Below are positions 55,480 through 64,000 of a stretch of 64,000 bases of DNA, piece by piece (the first letter of the stretch is position 1; each line of letters opens with the position of its first letter). The translations under genes were made by a program, and so were the position numbers. Below the pieces are notes generated by a model, which saw only the letters and a program-made list of their open reading frames with translations, did not search any database and was not told the origin of the DNA. The stretch is taken from positions 68,433,062 through 68,497,061 of the forward strand of contig CM069446.1 of assembly GCA_035610835.1 (NCBI GenBank), given 5' to 3'. The DNA is from Ophiura sarsii (lineage: Eukaryota > Echinodermata > Ophiuroidea > Amphilepidida > Ophiuridae).

Positions 55480-56450
55480 ATCAGTAATATACTGGTCAAA
55501 ATGACAATGAATGAGAAAACGACAATGAATGAAACGACAACAACTACAATGATCAATGCGACAATGAACCAAACGACTGAACAAAACGACAATGAACAAA
55601 ACAAAGATCAACACGACAATGAATAAAAGTACAATGAACCGTGGCAAAGCAACGATCAACACGGCAATGAACAAAATGACTCATTACAACGCAAATGAAC
55701 AAAACGACAATGAACGAAACGACAATGAACAAAATGACAATGAATAAAACGTCAATTGACAAAACGACCATGATCAATACGACAATGGAAAGAAAAAAAC
55801 AATGATCAAAACGACAATGAACAAAACAACAATGATCAAAATTACGAGTAAAACGATAATGATTAAAACGTCAATGAATGAAACGACAATGAGCAAAATG
55901 ATTATGAATAAAACCACAATGAACGAAACTACAATGATCAAAGCAACAATGAACGAACGACAATGATTAAAACAATGATTAAAACGACAATAAACAAAGC
56001 ACGGATCAAAGCGCAAATGAATAAAAGGACAATGATGATCAAAAAAAAAGGACGAAGAACAAAACAATGATACTTAAACGACAATCAGCATACTATAATA
56101 ATAATTGATTGATTAAAACATCAATGAATGGCTAATACTGATATGAACTAAAGCCGATGTATACTGATATGAACTAAAGCCGATGAATACTGATATGAAC
56201 TGTTATACTGATAAACACTGCTAACTGATAATAACTGGACAATGAACAAAACGACAATGATCAAAACGACAATCAAAGACAATGATAATGGACAAAATGA
56301 CTGATCATAACGCTTATGAATGACAACGAAACGACAATGAACAAAACGACAACGAACAAAACGACAATGATCAAAACAACGATCATAACGGCAATGAGCA
56401 AAATGACTGGTTAAAATGCCATTGAACAAAACGACAATGATCAATACTAT
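55480..56450. repeat. Degenerate ACAATGAACAAAACG repeat
   Basis: Roughly 15-bp units (ACAATGAACAAAACG, ACAATGATCAAAACG and variants) over nearly 1 kb, with an 18-27 bp ATACTGATATGAACTAAAGC subset near 56140-56200. Reverse frames rich in VVLFIV are translations of this repeat. Confidence 0.8.
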
Positions 56451-56474
56451 TTTAATCTGTTTGAAATTTGCCAC

Positions 56475-56575
56475 TGCTAATGGGGCAACAAAAAATGTTC
56501 CGTATTGTAAAGAATTTAAGTTCATTGCGCATGCAACTTGTCCCGGGTAACGCTAAATTCTACATAGTTAAAGAC
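56475..56575. repeat. Direct repeat, first copy (second at 56876-56991)
   Basis: GGGGCAACAAAAAATG, GTTCCGTAT, AAAGAATTT and TTCATTGCGCATGCAAC through GCTAAATTCTACATAGTTAA appear again about 400 bp downstream with a few insertions. AT-rich DNA in between, upstream of RepHel copy 2; could be part of its promoter or 5' end, no proof. Confidence 0.65.
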
Positions 56576-57500
56576 AGAACGACAGTATACACTGATATCA
56601 ATCAATTCAAATGCATAATTATACACTGAGATCAATCAATTCAAACTATTACACTGAGATCAATGCAAATGCCTAACTATACAATTTAAGAGCAATGCAA
56701 ATGCCCAACTGAGATCAATACAAAACACTTCAAAATATCTATCGAATAATAAATGGTCATTACGTTATTTCTTGGTTTTAATATTAAATCGATACGACCG
56801 AAATGTCGTTAAACTAGAAAGTGATAGTATCAATCTGTTTAATAGAATGTGTAACTACTGATACAGTCGTATTTATATGGGGCACCAACAAAAATTATAT
56901 GTAGATGGTTCCGTATGGTAAAGAATTTTAAAAATTCATTGCGCATGCAACCTGTCCCGGGTAACGCTAAATTCTACATAGTTAAAGATTCGAGTGAGTG
57001 TAATAAGTACCAAAGGAAAGAGCTAATTAACGGATAGACTCCAAGTTGAGTCCCGTTAAAGCCATCAAACTACGAATTGATATTATCTATCAGGTGAAAA
57101 TCAGATCTAATTTAAGAATAAAAGTGCATGATTTATCAAACTCTTCAAAAAACAAATTATATTCTTGACGGATAAACTTTAAAAGTCTGACTCTTCGTGC
57201 AGTCCCGCAAGTTTGAAAACCGTACTTCCAAAACAAATAATTGTTATATTTCCAAATACTTAGTAATTAAAGTACATTTTGCATAGCCTATATTGTTGTT
57301 CAAGTTATCTATATTGATATTATTATTTGTTACATAATTATAAACAGTGTAGTTTCAAATTATTACCTTGCTGTTATTAAATTTTCAAGATACTATTAAA
57401 ACTGTTTTGTATTTAATTCCATTTGTGTTCTTACACAAATTGTTCAAGTTTAATATTTACAATAATTACTCTTTCAATATTCTCAAGTGTTAAAATAAAT

Positions 57501-58574
57501 ATGGGACGAAAGTCACGAAAGTCACGTGCCAGGTCAACATATATAGCCAATTCAAATAAAAGTAAGTTAAGTGTAGAACAGCCAAATATTTCACACGACA
57601 CTGGTTATGTTTACCAAGATGCAAGATGCCAAGGTTCATGTATTTGCATTGTTATGTTTTGTGAACCATCTAACAATGTGCTACAATTATTGCCACATCA
57701 TATACAAAATATAATGAAAAATGGAAATAAACTATACAGCGAAATCCATCAAACATTACGCATTAGCGGAGAACTCCATCCGGACAATTTTTTGTCAAGA
57801 ATGCAATACCCATCACTGTTCATATCAGGAACACATTGTTACACCATTCAATGCAACTATAGTTTGTATGGACAAGTTGATTCTGACTTTATTTCATTAA
57901 ATTCTACAATACGTCAAGGTTTGAATAGTTCCACGAAGAATATAGTAAATCTCGACAAATACACATTAGCTATTAATGAATACGACCAGGGAAAATATGT
58001 GATTTTTGACCCGAATTGCACAGACCAAAGAACTGCTTTATCATATTTTTCAGATATTCAGACATTGTTGAGCCATATTATCGATTTATGTTCCTCACTA
58101 AAACTGAAATTGTCTACATGTATTTCTGTAGAACCGATAACGGTTAATTGTGAAATAGAGCAACAAACCCAGAACGACAGGAATGTTCCTGATTCATCTC
58201 CTATCGCTGTAATTCAAACCGGATCCACAAATAATACATCTAAATCAGGCAACGTGAGAACACCAAGTTTACAAAAAACAAATCCTAATTTGACAACCAG
58301 AGTTACTTCAAAACATCAACAGTCACCAAGTACTGTAAATCCAAATGAATTTGGAGCGATGATATCAGAAACTGTATGTGGTAATTTCCATCAAGGCGAT
58401 GTAGAATTGTTTTCCCCAGAATCTGTTGGTCGTCAATGTTCTTGCAATTCCCTTGTTATGCTTTGTGAATCTGATGAAACTATGCAGAATTTAATGCCAC
58501 AGCATATTGATGACATATTGCGAAATGGTGATATGTTATACAAAGACACTGTTGAAATGTTAGATGAGAATTAA
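57501..58574 (+). CDS. RepHel copy 2 segment 1: degenerate plus N-terminal half of intact protease-like domain
   Basis: Domain 1 (about 57590-58150) has the fold's landmarks, but the GRQC cysteine position is replaced and the D-x-H motif reads FDPNC (His to Asn at 58014-58016), so it should be inactive. A Ser/Thr/Asn-rich linker follows. Domain 2 starts near 58380 with HQGD and GRQCSCN (Cys at 58437-58439), and the frame stops within it at 58572. The next in-frame codons continue the domain, so the stop is a simple nonsense change. Upstream codons from 57423 are open but the basic ATG start at 57501 fits the family better. Confidence 0.7.
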   Translation: MGRKSRKSRARSTYIANSNKSKLSVEQPNISHDTGYVYQDARCQGSCICIVMFCEPSNNVLQLLPHHIQNIMKNGNKLYSEIHQTLRISGELHPDNFLSRMQYPSLFISGTHCYTIQCNYSLYGQVDSDFISLNSTIRQGLNSSTKNIVNLDKYTLAINEYDQGKYVIFDPNCTDQRTALSYFSDIQTLLSHIIDLCSSLKLKLSTCISVEPITVNCEIEQQTQNDRNVPDSSPIAVIQTGSTNNTSKSGNVRTPSLQKTNPNLTTRVTSKHQQSPSTVNPNEFGAMISETVCGNFHQGDVELFSPESVGRQCSCNSLVMLCESDETMQNLMPQHIDDILRNGDMLYKDTVEMLDEN

Positions 58575-59480
58575 CTACTTCCTGATAAACTATTGTCAAA
58601 TGACCAACTTCCATCAACATTTGTGATCCACAAGTGTAATTATACTATACAGTATCATAATCTTCTCAGTGGAAAATTGAACCCGAGTGCCGACTCTATC
58701 TTTGATTCATTAGATACTATAATACAAACAGGGTTGAACGTTAGCACTAAACATATATTGGTTCTAGACAGATACATGATGGCAATCTGTGAATATGCAC
58801 ATGGCAGGTATTTAGTATTTGACCCTCATAGTAGGAATGAAAATGGCCTAGTTGATAATGAAGGATCAGCTGTTGCACTACACTTTACAAACATTGACAA
58901 TTTGCTTCAGTACATCCAATGCTTATGTTTGTCACTACGACTGAAGGCAGATTCACTGATTGGAATGCAACCCATCACGGTCAAATGCGAAATACCAAGT
59001 AATGATGACGGAGTTTCACAATCATTTCATGATCTGGAAAATGAACCTGGTTGTTCAACATGGACTGACATAAATTATCAGTCATCTGTGAGACCCAAAT
59101 CAAACGATCAGACGAAAGATGGGCTTACAAAGTATCAGCGATGGTATAGAAACATGTCCAAATCAAAGAAAGACGAGCTACTAGCGAAAATGCGCAATAA
59201 CGCTAGCTACAAATACAATAATGATGAAGTCGAGGCGCAAAAGAAACGCACACAATCTGCACAGTATTCTAGTACACAATATGCAATTCCTGAACAATGT
59301 CACAAAAAAAAGCAACAATCTGCACAGCATTATGCAATTCCTGAACAATGTCACAAAAAACAGCAACAATCTGCACAGTATTCTAGAACACAATATGCAA
59401 TTCCTGAACAATGTCACAAAAAACAGCAACAATCTGCACAGTATTCTAGAACACAATATGCAATTCCTGAACAATGTCAC
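58575..59480 (+). CDS. RepHel copy 2 segment 2: rest of protease-like domain and repeat domain
   Basis: Same phase as segment 1. It contains the D-P-H motif (Asp 58821, His 58827) that matches D-S-H of copy 1, then a linker, and from 59280 the repeats YAIPEQCHKKQQQSAQ. Codons beyond the short A-run at 59481 in this phase, to 59699, are out of register and not genuine. No ATG marks a natural start; the first is at 58593. Confidence 0.68.
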
Positions 59481-59700
59481 AAAAAAAGCAACAATCTGCA
59501 CAGCATTATGCAATTCCTGAACAATGTCACAAAAAACAGCAACAATCTGCACAGTATTCTAGAACACAATATGCAATTCCTGAACAATGTCACAAAAAAA
59601 AGCAACAATCTGCACAGTATTCTAGAACACAATATGCATTTCCTGAAACACGTCAACAACAAAAACAGCAGTCCAAAGACCAATATGCTATTCCAATAAT
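59280..59700 (+). repeat. 17/21-codon repeat domain inside RepHel copy 2
   Basis: YAIPE motifs spaced 17 (YAIPEQCHKKQQQSAQH) or 21 codons (YAIPEQCHKKQQQSAQYSRTQ), order 17-21-21-17-21-21-17. The fourth unit is one base short (A-run 59481-59487), which causes the frameshift. Confidence 0.82.
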
Positions 59701-62700
59701 CGGAGAAAGAAAACGAAAGCAAGCGGGACATATTTCCCGAGAAAGGTACAAACATCCTGCCACAAAAAGAGCGAAGATCCAACAAACACGTGCCAATAGA
59801 TCACACAGAAATTCACACATAGATCGCGTGATTAAAAGATTCCAGACATTTTCGCAAACAGGTCAAAAACTTATCTACATATGTGAAGTATGTCGGCGCA
59901 TATTCTTTAAACACCAGATCATTGCTTTGAAACGAGATCGATACAACCGTCATGCTTTAATAAAGGCATTACCTTCCAGAAGGATATATGATCAACTTCC
60001 TTCTGATGACAACCAAGTTGATAATCCCAAATGGATCTGTAAAACATGTCATCTAAACATTGTGAAATTCAAAATACCAACGTTAGCGACCATAAACAAA
60101 CTGTGTTTACATGAACAGCCTCCTCAGCTTTCACAGTTGAATATCCTTGAAAGACATTTGATTGCTCCTGCAATTCTATTCATGAAAATGCTTATACTTA
60201 TAAAGGGAAGTCAAAAAGGAATTCATGGACAAGTGGTATGTGTAAAATCGGATCTGAATACTGTTTCACAATGTCTACCTAGACTTCCAACCGACGAAAG
60301 TCTGATTAGAGTTAAGTTGAAAAGGAAACTGGAATACAAAGGACACCACATGTGCCAAGATATAAATCCTGCAAGAATAAGAGAAGCTCTGTTGTGGTTA
60401 AAAGACAATAACACTGAGTATGATACTATCGAAATTGATTTTCATGACTTTAACGGGATGTTGAACGATCAGTTAATTCACTGTGATGAGGATATCGACA
60501 ATGATCAAAATGAACATGACAATTCTGAAGATGAAAATGAAGACCGTCAATGCAACAGCAATGCGCCAAATGAATTCAGTGACGATATTGAGTCAGACGA
60601 CCACCACAATGATCTGCCAACTGATGTTGACATGCTTGAAGAAGATGCAAACACTGAATATGATATCTCTTCACATTCCGATGAATCGACAGTCACCGAT
60701 GATAATGAGCAGCAAGATACCAATGATGATATTACTAACACCTCAGCACCTCTGTACTCATTTCTACACCCAGTAGACTTTGCCCAATATGCAGCAGATA
60801 AACATGACAGCACAATTCTTTCTTTAGCACCAGGTGAAGGAAATACTCCTGAAAAGGTATTAGAAATGGAAGCGAAATGTTTCCCAGTAGAGTTTCCACG
60901 AGGAGAGAATACATACACTGAAAATAGAGGTATAAAGATATCACCCTCCCGATACTTCAATGCCAGACTTTTTGGAGCTGACAATAGATTTGCAAGCAAT
61001 CCGGAATACATATTTTATGCTCTGTATGCAACAGAGGTTCATCAAATTCATTCCAATATATCTATTGCAATGCGAATTGGTGCCACAAAAACATCAGACG
61101 GTCGGCAGATTACTGCATCTATGTTAAGGAACAGAGACGAGGTGAAACAGATCATTAAAAGAGATGAAGGATATAGATTTTTAACTCAAATTAGAGGCAC
61201 ACCTGCATACTGGGAGAAATCCAAAAGAGATCTATTCGCAATGATAAGACAACTTGGTGTTCCGACATTCTTTCTTACATTCAGTGCAGCCGATAGACGA
61301 TGGCTTGACATTGACAACGCTATTCTAATCCAACAAGGCAAACCACCTATGACAGATGAAGAACACAGGAATATGACATGGGAACAACATTGTCAAATCA
61401 TAATGTCAAATCCCGTAACAGCCGCCAGAATGTTTGAATATAGAGTACAAACTTTCATTAAAGATGTGATCATGTCAAACACTAAACCAATTGGTGAAGT
61501 CGAAGACTATTACTATAGGATCGAGTTTCAACAGAGAGGCTGGCCTCATATTCATATGGTTGTATGGGTAAAGGATGCTCCAAAATTGGACGAAGATAGT
61601 GATGATGATGTGATAAAATTTGTAGACAAGAATATCACATGCGCAATGCCGCCCGAGGAGGACGCCGAATTGTATGATATAGTGATTCATGTTCAAATGC
61701 ATAGTAAAAATCATACAAAATCGTGCAGGAAAACGGGATTAGTATGTCGTTTTTATTTTCCAAAGCCACCAAGTAATTACACGTTTATCTGTAGACCAAA
61801 CAAATTAAATGAACGCAATGATGATCAGGCCCGTGATCAGGGTGATAATGATGATGATGATGATGACGAGGACAGACGCTTAGAGGCTTTAGAGAAAAGA
61901 AAACGTGAAGAAACAGAAGCAAAAGAAATACTGAAGAATGTTTGGGATTTACTGTCAGATAAAGACCAAGAATTTGAAGAATTTGATGAGGTTCTCAAAG
62001 CAGCAAACGTAACACAGGATAAATTAGAAGAATCACTTGAGATCATGTCAAATAGGAAAACAATATATCTCAAACGACGCATCTCTGATCGGTGGGTAAA
62101 TAATTATAATGAACACTTGATTCGCTGTTGGAATGGTAACATGGATATTCAATATGTATTAGATGCATACGCCTGTGTCATGTATATAGTGTCCTACATC
62201 ACAAAAGCCGAGAGAGAAATGGGCGACCTCCTGAAAAATGCACAAAAGGAAGCTGCTGAAGGAAACGATGATGCCGTAGCTCAATTAAGGACACTTGGAA
62301 GTGTATATCTACAACACAGAGAAGTCAGTGTTATGGGAGCCATATACCTCACATGCAGCATGCCATTAAAGAAAAGTACAAGAAAAGTTATATTCATACA
62401 AACTGATTCCAATGGTCAAAAAATATCATTGCCATTGAAAACACTACAGGAAAATGCAGGAACGACTGATCAAGTGTGGATGCCAACACAGATTGACAAA
62501 TATTTGGCTAGACCAAAAACTGAGGAATATAAAAACATGTGTATGGCCACATTCTTCTCCATGCATTACCAAGTATCACGTACATCCAACAGCGCTGACG
62601 TAGACGAAGAATTGGCATCTGACAACGAAGAAGAATTAGATCATGGAACAAGTAAAACATCCAATGCAGGTATAAGCAAGAATATAATTAAGTTAAAAGA

Positions 62701-64000
62701 CGAGATTGGTTGTATGAAGAAGCGTGTACGCGGAAAGCCTGCGATTATTCGATATCCACGAATATCTGTAAAAAAAGACAGCGAACGATATCACATGAAT
62801 ATGTTACGTTTATATCTTCCACACCAAACTGAGCAAATTAAGCCAGACAGATATGAGACTTATCAAGACTATCACATGAATGGATATGTCACGTACAAGA
62901 GAAAGAGGGTAGCAGTGCGAGAAATTGTAAGACAGAATATGGAAGACTTTGAACCAAAGAATGACAATATTGATGAAGCATGGGAAGCATTACAGGAAGC
63001 AGGAAACATTGACGATGCATGGGCAGCTGTTGCCCCACAGAATGAACAAGATCGTGATGATGACAGAGTACAAAATATAACATTCGATTCTGAAGACGAT
63101 TTAGCTGAAATAGAAATACCTGACCTTCAGCCACGAAATAGACCCGATCAGTCTCATTTACCCAGATGTCGAATTGAACCTCGCAATCCACTGATGACCG
63201 AACAACAGGCCCATTCAATGATGCAACAACTTAATAATGAACAACGACAACTGTTCAATTTCGTTAGTAAATGGTGCAATGAGAAATCAAGAGATATCGG
63301 TTTACAACCATTTCGCATATTTTTAACTGGTGGAGCTGGAACAGGCAAATCACATGTCATTAGATGTATTCAATATCATGCCGAAGCTGCATTTAGTAGA
63401 ATGAATGATGTCACTGTTGACGATGAAACAGTCTTGTTGGTTGCTCAGACAGGAACAGCTGCATTCAACATCTCAGGTCAAACAATATGTTCAGCTTTAA
63501 AGATTCCACCAAGGGCTGCACCAGATTACAGACCACTTGCTGAAGCATCTCTCAACACACTTCGTGCAAAGTACCAACATCTTCAACTTCTTATTATAGA
63601 TGAGATTTCGATGGTGAGCACATTACAATTGTCTTACATACATGGTCGACTACAACAAATCAAAGGAGCATCCGATAGATCTTTCTTTGGCAACGTTTCT
63701 ATTCTAGCAGTCGGAGATTTTCATCAGTTACCACCAATAATGCCACCAACACCCTTGTGCTTTCCACACAAACAAATCCTTAAAGATCTATGGAACCCAC
63801 ATTTCCAGAGTGTTAAACTAACTGAAATTATGCGCCAGAGAGATGATGCTATTTTTGCAAATATGCTCAATCGCCTGCGAGTGAGAAAACGAAAAGAGCC
63901 GCTGGAACAAGCTGATGAACAACTACTGAAATCTAGAATAGTACATGAAAATGGCTTGTCACCTCCGCCAGACGCTTTACACCTGTTCTATTTAAACGCA
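59489..64000 (+). CDS. RepHel copy 2 segment 3: zinc motif, Rep and helicase, partial
   Basis: Open in one phase for about 1500 codons with no stop to the window edge. Contains an acidic linker (60480-60760, rich in Asp/Glu), the Helitron-like N domain (about 60950-61250), Rep and the first half of the PIF1-like helicase. Order and spacing follow copy 1 closely. Nothing in this segment looks damaged. Confidence 0.8.

Larger units (their letters stand above)
57501..64000 (+). pseudogene. RepHel copy 2, Helentron-type transposase, broken and cut by window end
   Basis: A diverged relative of the gene at 19989. An ATG at 57501 begins MGRKSRKSRA. Then come a degenerate protease-like domain, a second, better preserved protease-like domain, a 17/21-codon repeat domain, a CxxC motif (59882), the HUH motif WPHIHM (61541-61558), paired tyrosines (62183 and 62195), Walker A GGAGTGKS (63329-63352) and Walker B DE (63599-63604). 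Two lesions break it: TAA at 58572-58574 and loss of one A in the run 59481-59487. After 59489 the frame is open to the window end in the helicase, so the endonuclease end is not visible. Residues differ often from copy 1, so this is a different subfamily, not a recent duplicate. Confidence 0.82.

Noticed and set aside
54915..56525. Reverse frames rich in FLQSIG or VVLFIV
   Set aside because: Translations of the 48-bp and 15-bp repeats.
1..64000. tRNA, rRNA or LTR retrotransposon
   Set aside because: No cloverleaf, rRNA core sequence, long terminal repeats or reverse-transcriptase motifs were recognised by eye; a covariance or HMM scan could still find small ones.

Overview
The window looks like repeat-dense nuclear DNA of an animal, most likely a marine invertebrate. 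It is AT-rich, full of non-autonomous DNA transposons, C2H2 zinc-finger fossils and minisatellites, and it carries two Helitron-type (rolling-circle) transposase genes. No operon structure, rRNA, tRNA or clear host gene was seen. The species cannot be named from the sequence alone.

Layout. 1-12238 and 27541-48400 are head-to-tail arrays of about 0.8-2.5 kb elements built from GGTCA-rich modules. Each well-preserved element opens with a 5' hairpin (ATATTAGTCG/CGACTAATAT, GTTTTTGT/ACAAAAAC or CCTTGATTTTTT/AAAAAATCGAGG), followed by a TTC-rich tract. It closes with a copy of one hairpin arm, a short 3' hairpin whose stem varies in a compensatory way, and the tetranucleotide CTAG. This is the architecture expected of non-autonomous Helentron/Helitron2-type elements (HINE, DINE-1-like).

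12239-27540 is a non-array block. It holds several MITE-like elements with inverted termini, decayed zinc-finger exons, two minisatellites, and a large open reading frame (19989-26870, 2293 codons). That frame encodes a cysteine-protease-like domain, a basic 17/21-residue repeat domain, a CxxC zinc motif, a HUH Rep nuclease with paired tyrosines, a PIF1-like helicase and a C-terminal AP-endonuclease-like domain: a Helentron-type transposase. A short HINE 3' end (27541-27781) follows it, so 10573-27781 can be read as one composite element.

48400-54656 is a second, paralogous block with the same zinc-finger fossils and flanking repeats, closed by a degenerate CTAG end at 54729-54732. After two further minisatellite tracts, a second, diverged RepHel copy begins at 57501 and runs off the window. 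It is broken by one in-frame stop (58572-58574) and one single-base deletion in an A-run (59481-59487). It has an extra, degenerate copy of the protease-like domain at its N-terminus.

Together the region is a plausible Helentron nest: one nearly intact potential driver, one broken relative, and more than twenty non-autonomous passengers in tandem. That the driver moves the passengers is inference; matching termini on a complete autonomous copy would be needed to prove it.
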